NCBI GenBank assembly: GCA_947498455.1
Contig: CANMKK010000005.1
Location: forward strand, 124,001 to 188,000
Source: an uncultured Aquimarina sp.
Lineage (GTDB): Bacteria; Bacteroidota; Bacteroidia; Flavobacteriales; Flavobacteriaceae
Direction of reading: 5' to 3'
Length of the DNA: 64,000 bases
Shown here: positions 52,437-62,224 of the stretch, in pieces
Numbering within the stretch: position 1 is the first letter of the stretch
Layout of the letters: every line of letters starts with the position of its first letter
Translations under genes and position numbers: made by a program
Notes under the pieces: model-generated
Databases searched by the model: none
Told to the model about the DNA's origin: nothing
The model's input: only the letters and a program-made list of their open reading frames with translations

Positions 52437-53600
52437 ATGAAAAAATTAAATCTTTTATTTTTAGCACTTATTGCAATAACATTTAGTAACTGCGAAGAAA
52501 AGTATCCTGATCTCGAAGACGGACTCTATGCAGAAATAGTAACAAACAAAGGTACTACTATTGCTAAATTATATCATGAAAAAACTCCAATGACTGTAGC
52601 AAATTTTGTTTCTCTAGCTGAAGGAACAAATACTATGGTTGATAGCACATATCAAGGTAAAAAATACTATAACGGTATTATATTTCACAGAGTAATTAAA
52701 GACTTCATGATACAAACAGGGGATCCATTGGGAACGGGAACAGGAGATCCTGGTTACAAATTCCCTGATGAAATTGTAGATTCATTGACACATAAGTCAA
52801 AAGGTATCTTATCTATGGCCAATTCGGGTCCTGGAACCAATGGAAGTCAGTTTTTTATCACACTAAAGGAAACTCCATGGTTAAATGGTAAACATACTAT
52901 ATTTGGAGAAATTGTTTCTGGTCAAGATGTAGTAGATAGTATAGGTACTGTAAAAACCAAAAAACCTGGAGACAAGCCAGAAGTAGAAATAAAAATGCAA
53001 GAAGTAAACATTATCAGAAAAGGTAAAAGTGCTAAAGCATTCGATGCCAAAATAGCATTTGAAGATAAACTGAAAGCTATTGAAGAGGAAAAAGCAGAGA
53101 AAGAACGTTTAGAAAAAGAAAGAAAAGCAGAAATTGCTAAAAAATATCCAGCCGTTGCTGCAGAGTATGCTGAGCTGAAAAAGAAGGCTAAGAAGCTAGA
53201 AAGTGGTTTAGAAATTCTATTCCTTGAGCAAGCTAATGGAGCTCAACCAAAATCAGGAGAAATTGTTAATGTAAATTACCAAGGGTTTTACACTAGTGGA
53301 GAAATGTTTGATTCTAATATTATAGAAAAAGCTAAAGAATTTGGGCTATATGATGCAGATAGTCCAAGAGCAAAGCATCCTAAAGGATATGCTCCTATAC
53401 AAATGCCATATTCTCCAGATGCTCAGATGATTGCTGGATTTAAAGAAGGAATACAAAAAATGAAGGTTGGAGATAAAGCAGTACTATTCATTCCATCGCA
53501 CTTAGCGTATGGGGAAAGAGGAAGAGGTACAATACCTCCAAATGCAGATTTAATATTTGAATTAGAAATATTAAGCATTGAAGGAAAGCAAGAAAAATAA
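52437..53600 (+). CDS. Dual cyclophilin-FKBP peptidyl-prolyl isomerase lipoprotein
   Basis: The 387-residue protein has a lipobox (ITFSNC), a cyclophilin domain (about 28-195; FHRVIKDFMIQTGDP, GILSMANSGPGTNGSQFFITL, LNGKHTIFGEI), a charged helical linker (about 200-255, rich in Glu/Lys), and an FKBP domain (about 260-385; VNVNYQGFYTSGEMFDSN, PSHLAYGERGRGTIPPNADLIFELEIL). Two unrelated isomerase folds are thus fused in one anchored protein. With GldI next to it, it probably acts on exported proteins in the periplasm. Confidence 0.92.
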   Translation: MKKLNLLFLALIAITFSNCEEKYPDLEDGLYAEIVTNKGTTIAKLYHEKTPMTVANFVSLAEGTNTMVDSTYQGKKYYNGIIFHRVIKDFMIQTGDPLGTGTGDPGYKFPDEIVDSLTHKSKGILSMANSGPGTNGSQFFITLKETPWLNGKHTIFGEIVSGQDVVDSIGTVKTKKPGDKPEVEIKMQEVNIIRKGKSAKAFDAKIAFEDKLKAIEEEKAEKERLEKERKAEIAKKYPAVAAEYAELKKKAKKLESGLEILFLEQANGAQPKSGEIVNVNYQGFYTSGEMFDSNIIEKAKEFGLYDADSPRAKHPKGYAPIQMPYSPDAQMIAGFKEGIQKMKVGDKAVLFIPSHLAYGERGRGTIPPNADLIFELEILSIEGKQEK

Positions 53601-53616
53601 AATTTTATTATGAATA

Positions 53617-53653
53617 AAAAAATCCCGATCACATGTGATCGGGATTTTTTTTA
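53617..53653. terminator. Bidirectional terminator between convergent genes
   Basis: Perfect palindrome with 18-bp arms (53617-53634 and 53635-53652), core CCCGATCACATGTGATCGGG, A-run on the left and T-run on the right. It serves the isomerase gene (+) and pepD (-). Confidence 0.92.
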
Positions 53654-53679
53654 TTTTGTAATCAGATAAGATAACATTT

Positions 53680-55140
53680 TTACTTCTTAGGAATATTCGA
53701 TAGTATCTCCTTTACAAATCCCCAGTATTTCTGAGTAGAAGAAATACTTGCTCTTTCATCTGGTGAATGTGCTCCTAAAATAGTTGGACCAAAAGAAATC
53801 ATATCTATCTCTGGATAATTCTGACCTAAGATTCCACACTCCAGACCAGCATGACAAGCAGCAATATGGGCTTTTTCTCCATTTATCTTTTGATATAACT
53901 CATCTAATACCTTCAGAATCGCAGAATTCATATTTGGCGCCCAACCCGGGTAATCTCCTGTAGCCGTTACTTCACAACCTACCAAATCAAAAGTCGCTCT
54001 TAATTTATTAGCCAAATCCAATTTTGATGATTCTACACTACTTCTTGTTAGACATTCTATCTTAATTTTTCCTTCTCCAATCGTTACTTTTGCTATATTA
54101 TTAGAAGCTTCCACTAATCCAATCATAGAGGCACTCATTTTATACACCCCATTATGTGCAGCATATAATGCTTTAAGAATACCTTCCTGCACTCCTAGCT
54201 CCATTATTGTTTGTGGTATCTCAGTCGCCTTAATATCAATGACAATATCTGGATCTGCTATAGAAAATTCTTGTTTGATAGTCTTTATTAATTCAGCAAT
54301 CTCGTATTCAAATGCTTCTGATTGAACTTCATCTACTACAATAGTTGCAAAACTTTCCCTAGGAATAGCATTTCTTAAACTTCCTCCTTTAATTTCAGCA
54401 ATCCTAAGTCCATAATTTTCAAAACCATCAAACAATATTCTATTCATGATTTTATTAGCATTACCTAACCCTCTATGAATATCCATACCAGAGTGTCCTC
54501 CACTAAGTCCTTTTACAATAATAGTATATGCTTTTTTACCTGCTGGAATAGCCTCTTCTTTATAATCTCTTATGGCCGTTACATCAATTCCTCCTGCACA
54601 TCCAACACCAATTTCATTATCTTCTTCTGTATCCAGGTTTAATAAAATATCCCCTTTTAACCAGTTCGGTTTAAGTCCCATCGCCCCAGTCATTCCTGTT
54701 TCTTCATCGATAGTAAACAAAGCTTCAATTGCAGGATGAGAAATCTCTGTAGATTCTAAAATAGCCATAATAGTTGCCACTCCTAATCCATTATCTGCAC
54801 CTAATGTTGTTCCTCTGGCACGTACCCAATCACCATCAACAAACATTTCAATCCCTTGTTCATTAAAATCAAAATCTGTGTCTGCATTTTTTTGATGCAC
54901 CATATCCAAGTGCGACTGCATTACTACTATTTTCCGATCTTCCATACCAGGAGTAGCTGGTTTTCTAATCAAAACATTTCCAACTTCATCAATATCCGTT
55001 TCCAAACCTAATGAATTACCGAAATCTTTCATAAATGCAATTACTCTTTCTTCCTTTTTAGAAGGCCTGGGAACCGCATTAAGATCAGCGAATTTATTCC
55101 AAAGTACTTTAGGTTCTAAGATTCTAATTTCTGAGCTCAT
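53680..55140 (-). CDS. pepD: Aminoacyl-histidine dipeptidase (beta-alanyl/Xaa-His dipeptidase), M20 family
   Basis: About 486 aa. Metal-site motifs: VVMQSHLDMVHQ, GTTLGADNGLGVA, FTIDEETGMTGA and NLDTEEDNEIGVGCAGG, plus HAACHAGLECGILG near the C-terminus, as in PepD. It hydrolyses dipeptides, especially Xaa-His, in the cytoplasm. The start is ATG 55140 (MSSEIRIL); a longer reading to 55170 would run into the promoter at 55160-55189. Confidence 0.92.
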   Translation of the reverse strand: MSSEIRILEPKVLWNKFADLNAVPRPSKKEERVIAFMKDFGNSLGLETDIDEVGNVLIRKPATPGMEDRKIVVMQSHLDMVHQKNADTDFDFNEQGIEMFVDGDWVRARGTTLGADNGLGVATIMAILESTEISHPAIEALFTIDEETGMTGAMGLKPNWLKGDILLNLDTEEDNEIGVGCAGGIDVTAIRDYKEEAIPAGKKAYTIIVKGLSGGHSGMDIHRGLGNANKIMNRILFDGFENYGLRIAEIKGGSLRNAIPRESFATIVVDEVQSEAFEYEIAELIKTIKQEFSIADPDIVIDIKATEIPQTIMELGVQEGILKALYAAHNGVYKMSASMIGLVEASNNIAKVTIGEGKIKIECLTRSSVESSKLDLANKLRATFDLVGCEVTATGDYPGWAPNMNSAILKVLDELYQKINGEKAHIAACHAGLECGILGQNYPEIDMISFGPTILGAHSPDERASISSTQKYWGFVKEILSNIPKK

Positions 55141-55159
55141 ATTTTTTTTATGTTTTTGA

Positions 55160-55189
55160 CAAATGTACATTATGAAAACCTTAATTCAA
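55160..55189 (-). promoter_or_regulatory. pepD promoter
   Basis: Minus strand: TTG (55187-55189), 19 bases, TACATTTG (55160-55167), a full consensus match. Predicted leader to ATG 55140 is about 13 bases. Confidence 0.78.
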
Positions 55190-55238
55190 ATGATCTGGTA
55201 AATGTTGTAGCTTTACAAGCATATTATATATCAATTTT

Positions 55239-56306
55239 ATGCACTCTAAAACGAAATTATATCTTACCCTCCTATTGCCTGTTCAAATTATTATAATCAA
55301 AATCCTATCTTTTTTCCCAGAGTTCGTAGAGCAATTCTATAGCAATGGAATATTTATATATACTTCTAAAGCTTTACGTTATGCCTTTGGATGGATTCCT
55401 TTTTCTTTTGGAGATATATTATATATTGTTTTAATAATATCACTCATTAGATTTTTATTTAAAAAGGTTTTCCGAAAAAAAATAATGTGGAAAAACAACT
55501 TACTAGACATAGGTGCTACATTATCAATAATATATGGATGCTTCCACCTATTTTGGGGAATAAATTACTACCGGCTTCCATTACACAAAATTTTACATAT
55601 TGAAGATGAATATACACAAGCTGCATTAGAGAATGTTTCGAAAAGATTAATAGACAAAGCCAATATATTACATCAAAACCTTGAAACGATAGATTCTTTA
55701 TCAATAAAAATACCTTATTCTAAAGAAATAATTTTTCAAAAAACTGTCCCAGCATATGAGCAGTTGCAAAAAATCTTCCCAACACTAACGTATTATCCTA
55801 AAAGTATAAAAAAATCTCTATTAAGCATTCCCCTTACTTATATGGGATTTAGTGGTTACCTAAACCCTATTACTAACGAAGCTCAAATCAATGGCCTTAT
55901 TCTTAATTATAAAGCTCCAACCACTAGTTGTCATGAGGAAGCTCATCAACTTGGTTTTGCCAAAGAAAATGAGGCCAATTTCATTGCCGCATTAACTACA
56001 ATGAATTATGATGATCCCTACTTTAAATATAGCGGTACTACCTTTGCGCTGAAATTTTGTTTAAATGATCTTTACTTACGTGATGAGCAAAAAGCATTAT
56101 GCCTGATTGAAAAATTAAGACCGGGTATTCGTAAAAACTATCAAGAAGTAAACGATTTTTGGATGAGCCACCAAAATCCATTAGAACCACTTTTTAAAAG
56201 CACCTATGATAGCTATCTAAAGGCTAACAATCAACCTAATGGAATTGAGACATATAGTTATGTAGTTGCTCTACTGGTAAATTACTATAAAAATAATCCT
56301 ATTTAG
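55239..56306 (+). CDS. DUF3810 membrane protein with zinc-peptidase-like motif
   Basis: The 355-residue protein has three N-terminal hydrophobic segments (about 7-24, 57-75, 88-106) followed by a soluble domain with SCHEEAHQLGFAKENEANF. The HEExH and downstream Glu resemble a gluzincin zinc site. I recall this motif in the DUF3810 family of Bacteroidota and Firmicutes. No function is established; a membrane-anchored metallopeptidase is plausible from the motif. Confidence 0.82.
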   Translation: MHSKTKLYLTLLLPVQIIIIKILSFFPEFVEQFYSNGIFIYTSKALRYAFGWIPFSFGDILYIVLIISLIRFLFKKVFRKKIMWKNNLLDIGATLSIIYGCFHLFWGINYYRLPLHKILHIEDEYTQAALENVSKRLIDKANILHQNLETIDSLSIKIPYSKEIIFQKTVPAYEQLQKIFPTLTYYPKSIKKSLLSIPLTYMGFSGYLNPITNEAQINGLILNYKAPTTSCHEEAHQLGFAKENEANFIAALTTMNYDDPYFKYSGTTFALKFCLNDLYLRDEQKALCLIEKLRPGIRKNYQEVNDFWMSHQNPLEPLFKSTYDSYLKANNQPNGIETYSYVVALLVNYYKNNPI

Positions 56307-56410
56307 AGTGTATTATAACAATCTATTATCCCTCAATTTCTTTGATTGTAAATCAATACGGTTCAAGAAAATTATTATAAAAAACATCTTATTTACACCG
56401 CTCTATTAAC

Positions 56411-57223
56411 TTAACGAACGGTTGATTTTTTTTCTACAGGTTTACTAAATATTATAGGATCCTTTTTCTCAATACTTATAATTGTGTTTTCAAAATTCAC
56501 TTCACTTTTTATATCTCCAACCACACCTTTTTCAAATACCCTCCATTTTAATGTTTTAGGAAGTATTAAATCATTTATAGTATTCCAATCAGAATACTCT
56601 ATTAAACTAATTTTCTCACTTACATCTTTACTGAAAAAAGTAACTGTATACCCTAGATATTTCATTTTATGAGTATCTTTATCATAGTACAAAAAATAAT
56701 TATCTTTAGGAGAATCTCCTATTCCATCCCCATATGAAATTTTATACCCCGGATAAGAAATATTATCAACTTTAAGCTCCTCTACTTTAGTATATGTTAT
56801 TCCTTCATCCCCTAACACAAAAGGCATTGCATAAAAGTAGAACATCAAATTATGATAGAAACGAGGATTTCCTTTAAAATAAGTAGAATCTTGTTTTATC
56901 CAAGCGTTCTTTCCATCAAATCCTAAAACAAATTTATCTGATTCAACACGTGCATAACGAGTTTTGAGATCTGTAGTATGTTTCTCATTTCCTTCTTCTT
57001 TTTTGATCTCAAATACCAAGGTATTCATTTCATCAAACGTCTGTATACCTCCATGAGCTTTAAAAATAGTAGCAATATCTTCTGGGAAATTCTCAGAACG
57101 ATCAGGAATTACTTCTTCTTTTGCCTCTTCTTCTGAAACTATACTTTCTTTTACTGGTTTTATTTCCTTTTTACAAGCTATTAAAACAGTAATAATAAAT
57201 AATAATGTGATTATTTTTTTCAT
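56411..57223 (-). CDS. DUF6503-type lipoprotein
   Basis: The 270-residue protein has a lipoprotein signal (MKKIITLLFIITVLIACKK) and a Glu/Lys-rich linker, then a beta-rich domain: IFKAHGGIQTFDEMNTLVFEI, YARVESDKFVLGFDGKNAWI, DNYFLYYDKDTHKMKYLGYTV. That resembles LolA/LolB-like or outer-membrane lipoprotein-sorting folds and the DUF6503 family as I recall it. Function unknown. It is about 70 bases downstream of the next gene on the same strand. Confidence 0.75.
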   Translation of the reverse strand: MKKIITLLFIITVLIACKKEIKPVKESIVSEEEAKEEVIPDRSENFPEDIATIFKAHGGIQTFDEMNTLVFEIKKEEGNEKHTTDLKTRYARVESDKFVLGFDGKNAWIKQDSTYFKGNPRFYHNLMFYFYAMPFVLGDEGITYTKVEELKVDNISYPGYKISYGDGIGDSPKDNYFLYYDKDTHKMKYLGYTVTFFSKDVSEKISLIEYSDWNTINDLILPKTLKWRVFEKGVVGDIKSEVNFENTIISIEKKDPIIFSKPVEKKSTVR

Positions 57224-57295
57224 GAGTATGGTTATAAATGAATTAATTCTGTAACCAATGTAGTCGTATCACTTAATCAACATTACAATAAAAAA

Positions 57296-58588
57296 TCAGG
57301 TTTTTTGTTTTTTCTTCTTCGCTGCAGGAAATAACACATTATTAAGGATTAATCTATAACCTGGAGATGTTGGATGTAATTCCAGTTCAGTCTTAGGATC
57401 CCCTACATGATGTTGATAATCCTCTGGATCGTGACCTCCATAAAAGGTAAAAAAACCTTTTCCTTTAATACCATGTATATATCTTGCTTCGCTATTAGTT
57501 CTATTTTCACCAAGAATCAAAACATTGGATTTAATCTCATCCCTCTTATATGCCGTAGTTTGCCCCATAAACCCTTTTACTAGTGCCGTGTGATTCTGGC
57601 AAAGCATTGTCGGAATCGGATCCCATTTAGCAGAAAAATCCATTAGTGTAAAATAATCCGTTGTTTTAGGTATACGACGATTTCTAGTCATATCAATAGA
57701 TGAAAACTCATATACGTTAGGGCTACGCTCTAATATAAAGTTTTTAAAAGCGAAAGTTTTATTATAATCTATTTTTGATTGGTAACCTGGTTCACTCGGA
57801 TCTCCATCAAACATAGATTCACAAATATCTACTCCTTCTGCAGCCAAAGCAATATCAAAACTATCCGTAGCGCTACACATTGCAAACATAAATCCACCGC
57901 CAACTACATAATCTCTAATCTTTAATGCTACTGCTAATTTTTCATCAGAAACTTTATTAAATCCTAATTCTCTTGCTTTGTCTTCTGATTCTTTTTTATT
58001 TTTCACATACCAGGAATCTGACCTGTAGCGATTATAAAACTTACCATATTGGCCCGTAAAATCTTCATGATGCAAATGCAGCCAATCATATAATATAAGG
58101 TTATCTTCTAATACCTCTTTATCATAAACCGTTTCATAGGGTATCTCTGCAAATGTAAGTACCATAGTAACAGCGTCATCCCATGGTTGATTCCCTTTAG
58201 GAGAGTATACCGCAATTTTAGGAGCTTTTTCTAATACTACAGCTTCCATATTCTTAGATGGGCTACTAATTTCATCAAGGATCTCGTCGGTTTTAGCAAC
58301 ACTCAATACCTCATAAGAAACCCCTCTTATTGTACATTCTTTTTTGATATCCTCAGTGTCTGGTAATAAAAAAGAACCTCCTTTATAATTTAACAACCAT
58401 CTCACCTTAATATCTTTACTAAGTGTCCAATACGCGATACCATATGCTTTTAAATGGTTTTGCTGAGAATCGGCATCCATGGGTATCAATACAAATGATG
58501 CATACGAAGGCGAGCAAGCTATAAGAAATAATATAGTAAGTACTATATATTGTTTTTTTAGTTTTCGGTTTATTTTAGAATGGAACAT
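57296..58588 (-). CDS. Exported protein of unknown function, often labelled asparagine synthetase B
   Basis: About 430 aa from the ATG proposed at 58588; in-frame ATGs run up to 58606 and all overlap the end of dnaB. A signal segment (YIVLTILFLIACSPS) is present, possibly a lipobox. The rest (FVLIPMDADSQQNHLKAYGIAYW, YDWLHLHHEDFTGQYGKFY, VVGGGFMFAMCSATDSFD, GFFTFYGGHDPEDYQHH) matches a Bacteroidota family I recall under the name asparagine synthetase B. It shows no ATP-pyrophosphatase loop or N-terminal Cys, so that name is not supported. The glutamine-amidotransferase-like CSATDS region hints at another fold. Confidence 0.72.
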   Translation of the reverse strand: MFHSKINRKLKKQYIVLTILFLIACSPSYASFVLIPMDADSQQNHLKAYGIAYWTLSKDIKVRWLLNYKGGSFLLPDTEDIKKECTIRGVSYEVLSVAKTDEILDEISSPSKNMEAVVLEKAPKIAVYSPKGNQPWDDAVTMVLTFAEIPYETVYDKEVLEDNLILYDWLHLHHEDFTGQYGKFYNRYRSDSWYVKNKKESEDKARELGFNKVSDEKLAVALKIRDYVVGGGFMFAMCSATDSFDIALAAEGVDICESMFDGDPSEPGYQSKIDYNKTFAFKNFILERSPNVYEFSSIDMTRNRRIPKTTDYFTLMDFSAKWDPIPTMLCQNHTALVKGFMGQTTAYKRDEIKSNVLILGENRTNSEARYIHGIKGKGFFTFYGGHDPEDYQHHVGDPKTELELHPTSPGYRLILNNVLFPAAKKKKQKT

Positions 58589-60119
58589 CATCATCATTAG
58601 ATTCATTTATGCTACTCCCAAAAGCTTCATCTGCACTAGGAAGATTACTGGTACTGAAAGGATCTTCTTCTTCATTACCATCATTCATCTTAGAGTGAAA
58701 CTCAAAAGGAGTACTAAAGTCATCTAAGTTATCAAATTTACCTAAGTGACCAATAAACTTTAACCTAATATTTTCTAATCCACCATTACGGTGCTTAGCT
58801 ACAATAAATTCTCCTTGCCCCTGAGTTGGTGATCTCTCTTCATCATCCCATTCGTCAATTTTATAGTATTCTGGCCTAAATATAAATGCAACGATATCCG
58901 CATCTTGTTCAATTGCTCCAGATTCCCTAAGGTCACTTAACAGAGGTCTCTTACTACCACCTCTGGTTTCTACTGCACGAGATAACTGTGATAATGCAAT
59001 TACAGGTATATTAAGTTCTTTTGCCAGAGCCTTAAGGTTACGCGATATGGTAGAAATCTCTTGTTCACGATTTCCATTTTTACCACTTCCACCAGCCGTC
59101 ATCAACTGAAGATAATCTATAACAATCATTCTAATCCCATGTTGAGACGCAAGACGACGCGCTTTTGCTCTTAAATCAAAAATAGACAGAGAAGGTGTAT
59201 CATCAATAAAAAGTGGTGCTTTTTCTAAATCTTTTACTTTTACGTTTAACTGCTCCCATTCATGCTTCTCCAACTTACCTGTACGTAATTTTTCAGAAGA
59301 CAAACCTGTTTCTGAAGAGATCAAACGAGTAATCAATTGTACAGAAGACATCTCTAATGAAAAGAAAGCTACAGGAATATTTGCTCCAACAGCCATATTT
59401 CTTGCCATAGAGAGTGTTAATGCCGTTTTACCCATACCAGGACGTGCCGCAACAATAATCAAATCACTAGGTTGCCACCCAGAAGTTAGCTTATCTAATT
59501 TATCAAACCCTGAAGGAACACCACTCATCCCTTCTTTATTGGAAATTTCTTGAATTTTTTTCTTTGCCTGAATTACCAAACTTTGCGCAGATTCAGTAGA
59601 TCGCTTAATATTTCCTTGTGTTACTTCATACAACCTAGATTCTGCCATATCCAGCAGATCAAAAACGTCTGCAGTCTCATCATATGATTCCTCGATGATT
59701 TCATTGGATATTTTGATCAGGCTACGCTGTATATATTTTTGTAGAATAATGCGGGCATGAAATTCAATATGGGCAGAAGATGCAACCTTTTGCGTTAATT
59801 GAATAAGATAAAATTCCCCTCCTGCTACTTCCAGTTTCCCATCTTTTTTTAATTGACTAGAAACAGTTAATAAGTCGATTGGCTCGGAATTTTCAAAGAG
59901 CTTAAAAATGGCTTCAAAAATATATTTATGAGACTCTCTATAGAAAACATCAGGGTTTAGAATATCAATTATTTCATCAACCCCTTTTTTATCTATCATC
60001 ATTGCTCCTAACACAACTTCCTCTAAATCAGTTGCTTGCGGAGGTATTTTTCCTTTTTCAAGCGAAATTACGTTCCCCTTACCGTAATTAACCTGTTTAG
60101 TTTGCTGTACGTTTTCCAT
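58575..60119 (-). CDS. dnaB: Replicative DNA helicase DnaB
   Basis: The 514-residue protein has the N-terminal domain (PPQATDLEEVVLGAMMID), a linker and the RecA-like helicase domain with Walker A ARPGMGKTALTLSMARN, VAFFSLEMSSVQL, IVIDYLQLMT and SRNLKALAKELNIPVIALSQLSRAVETR. It unwinds DNA at the replication fork. The C-terminal 60 residues are acidic and Ser/Asn-rich. It overlaps the next gene's start region. A DUF721/DciA-like candidate loader is encoded at 37310-37606. Confidence 0.97.
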   Translation of the reverse strand: MENVQQTKQVNYGKGNVISLEKGKIPPQATDLEEVVLGAMMIDKKGVDEIIDILNPDVFYRESHKYIFEAIFKLFENSEPIDLLTVSSQLKKDGKLEVAGGEFYLIQLTQKVASSAHIEFHARIILQKYIQRSLIKISNEIIEESYDETADVFDLLDMAESRLYEVTQGNIKRSTESAQSLVIQAKKKIQEISNKEGMSGVPSGFDKLDKLTSGWQPSDLIIVAARPGMGKTALTLSMARNMAVGANIPVAFFSLEMSSVQLITRLISSETGLSSEKLRTGKLEKHEWEQLNVKVKDLEKAPLFIDDTPSLSIFDLRAKARRLASQHGIRMIVIDYLQLMTAGGSGKNGNREQEISTISRNLKALAKELNIPVIALSQLSRAVETRGGSKRPLLSDLRESGAIEQDADIVAFIFRPEYYKIDEWDDEERSPTQGQGEFIVAKHRNGGLENIRLKFIGHLGKFDNLDDFSTPFEFHSKMNDGNEEEDPFSTSNLPSADEAFGSSINESNDDDVPF

Positions 60120-60160
60120 AACTACGAATGTAAAAAAATTGTAAAGAGGCGAACCCTAAT

Positions 60161-60190
60161 CAAAGGTAATGAATGTTCACCAGTCTTCAA
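60161..60190 (-). promoter_or_regulatory. dnaB promoter
   Basis: Minus strand: TTG (60188-60190), 19 bases, TACCTTTG (60161-60168), a full consensus match. Predicted leader to ATG 60119 is about 35 bases. Confidence 0.78.
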
Positions 60191-60231
60191 CAAATGGACT
60201 GTTGATAACTTAATTTAATTGTTAATAAGCA

Positions 60232-60260
60232 TAAAAAAAACCTGAAGTCAAAAACTTCAG
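60232..60260 (-). terminator. accA terminator
   Basis: Seven-bp stem CTGAAGT/ACTTCAG (60242-60248 with 60254-60260); on the minus strand it is followed by a run of T from the A's at 60233-60240. It lies 28 bases after the accA stop. Confidence 0.85.
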
Positions 60261-60288
60261 ATTTAGTTAGCAAGTGGTTTTTTAAGGG

Positions 60289-61242
60289 TTATCCTTTATA
60301 GACTCCCATCTCTGCATATTTATCCATACGCTTTTCAACCAATTCTTCTGGTGATAAGTTTTTTAATCCATCAAAAGATGTTAAAATTTTGTTTCGTACG
60401 CTTCTAAATGTTTCTTCTCTATCACTATGCGCTCCTCCAAGAGGTTCTTTGATGATCTCATCAATTAACTTTTGCTTTTTCATATCACCAGCTGTAAGTT
60501 TAAGTGCATCTGCTGCTTGTTCCTTAAACTCCCAACTTCTCCAAAGAATTGATGAACAAGATTCTGGAGAGATAACCGAATACCAAGTATTTTCTAACAT
60601 TAATACCTTATCTCCAACTCCTATACCTAATGCTCCTCCACTGGCTCCTTCCCCAATTATAATAACGATGATAGGTACTTTAAGCCGAGTCATTTCCAAA
60701 ATATTTCTGGCAATAGCTTCTCCTTGGCCTCTTTCTTCTGCTTCTAAACCGGGATATGCACCAGGAGTATCTACAAAACAAATAACAGGAATATCAAATT
60801 TCTCGGCACTTTTCATTAAACGAAGTGCTTTTCTATACCCTTCTGGGTTAGCCATTCCAAAATTACGATATTGTCTTGTTTTGGTATTATATCCTTTCTG
60901 CTGACCAATAAACATAAAGCTCTGATCACCAATCTTACCAAGTCCACCAATCATAGCTCTATCATCCTTAACATTACGATCTCCATGAAGTTCTAAAAAA
61001 GAATCTCCACAAATAGCATTGATGTAATCTAATGTATAAGGCCTAGATGGATGCCTAGACAATTGAACTTTCTGCCAAGCAGTAAGGTTCTCATATATAT
61101 TTTTCTTGGTCTCTTTTAATTTTTTTTCAATTTGTTTACAGGTATCAGTAACATCTACATCACTCTCTGCACCAATAGCGCAGGCCTTTTCGAACTGTTC
61201 TTCCAGTTCTTTTATGGGTAGTTCAAATTCTAAATATTCCAT
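60289..61242 (-). CDS. accA: Acetyl-CoA carboxylase carboxyltransferase subunit alpha
   Basis: The 317-residue protein matches AccA throughout: [17 protein letters not shown] at the start, [60 protein letters not shown] and [19 protein letters not shown]. With AccD it transfers CO2 from biotin to acetyl-CoA in fatty acid synthesis. Length is normal. A -7 box lies about 36 bases upstream. Confidence 0.97.
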   Translation of the reverse strand: MEYLEFELPIKELEEQFEKACAIGAESDVDVTDTCKQIEKKLKETKKNIYENLTAWQKVQLSRHPSRPYTLDYINAICGDSFLELHGDRNVKDDRAMIGGLGKIGDQSFMFIGQQKGYNTKTRQYRNFGMANPEGYRKALRLMKSAEKFDIPVICFVDTPGAYPGLEAEERGQGEAIARNILEMTRLKVPIIVIIIGEGASGGALGIGVGDKVLMLENTWYSVISPESCSSILWRSWEFKEQAADALKLTAGDMKKQKLIDEIIKEPLGGAHSDREETFRSVRNKILTSFDGLKNLSPEELVEKRMDKYAEMGVYKG

Positions 61243-61277
61243 ATCAAGAATATATTTTTTTAACTAGGGTTAGCGGA

Positions 61278-61285
61278 CAAATATA
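61278..61285 (-). promoter_or_regulatory. Candidate -7 box of accA
   Basis: TATATTTG on the minus strand matches TAnnTTTG. The position 19 bases upstream reads TTA, not TTG, so the promoter is partial. Confidence 0.5.
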
Positions 61286-61309
61286 AAAACTTTACTTGGT
61301 AAAGTAATA

Positions 61310-62224
61310 CTATGTTCTTTCTCTTTTTAATTTTTTGGCATTTTTAAATATTCCATTTAAGATTACAGTACCTAATATAATCAATGCACCGTAGTAAAAA
61401 TCAGGGCTCATTTTCTCCGAATCTCCAAAAATTAAAAAAGCCAGTACTATTCCATAAACTGGTTCTAAATTAATGGTAAGCATTACAGTATACGGACTTA
61501 AATACTTCATTACCTGCACTGAACCAATAAAAGCATATGCTGTACAAATGGATGCTAAAATAATAAGATATCCCCAATCCGAAGCAGATAATTGAAAAAA
61601 GGCAACCGAAAATCCATTAGTACTTTCTTCAAAAAATGTGATCCCAATTAAATATATTGTAACAAAACCTGCTCCACTCAATAATTCATAAAAAGAAATC
61701 ATTGACGAATCATATTTCTGCGCTACTTTACCATTTATCAAAGAAAATATAGTTGACAAAAATGCAGAAAAGATTGCATATACTATTCCTAAAAAATAAT
61801 CACCCTCTACATTAAATATAATATAGAGTCCCATTATTACCATGATACCAAAAATTACTTCATACCATATCAACCTCCTTTTATAAAAAACCGGTTCTAA
61901 AATTGAAGTAAAAAATGCTCCTGATGATAGTACTGCAAGCGTAATTGACACATTAGAGACTTTAATTGCTGCAAAAAAAGTAATCCAATGTAAGGCTATT
62001 ATTAAACCAGCGATACATAAAGTAAAAAGAAGTTTATTTGATAATTTTAAAGAAATTTTTCTCAGACGAATATACAGATACACAAATACTGAAGCTATAA
62101 GCATTCTATACCATACCAATGGCAATGCATCAATAGAGATTAACTCACCTAATATCGCCGTAAACCCCCAAATAAAAATTATAAAATGGAGATGCAGATA
62201 GTTTCTGAATTTAACGTTTGGCAT
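61310..62224 (-). CDS. EamA/DMT-family transporter
   Basis: The 304-residue protein has ten hydrophobic segments in two five-helix halves: LHFIIFIWGFTAILGELI at the start, IALHWITFFAAIKVSNVSITLAVLSSGAFFTSILEP in the first half and KYLSPYTVMLTINLEPVYGIVLAFLIFGD in the second. This is the EamA duplicated domain. Members export amino acids, metabolites or drugs across the inner membrane. It overlaps the LptF/G gene by 14 bases, so the genes are coupled; the transported substrate is unknown. Confidence 0.88.
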   Translation of the reverse strand: MPNVKFRNYLHLHFIIFIWGFTAILGELISIDALPLVWYRMLIASVFVYLYIRLRKISLKLSNKLLFTLCIAGLIIALHWITFFAAIKVSNVSITLAVLSSGAFFTSILEPVFYKRRLIWYEVIFGIMVIMGLYIIFNVEGDYFLGIVYAIFSAFLSTIFSLINGKVAQKYDSSMISFYELLSGAGFVTIYLIGITFFEESTNGFSVAFFQLSASDWGYLIILASICTAYAFIGSVQVMKYLSPYTVMLTINLEPVYGIVLAFLIFGDSEKMSPDFYYGALIILGTVILNGIFKNAKKLKRERT

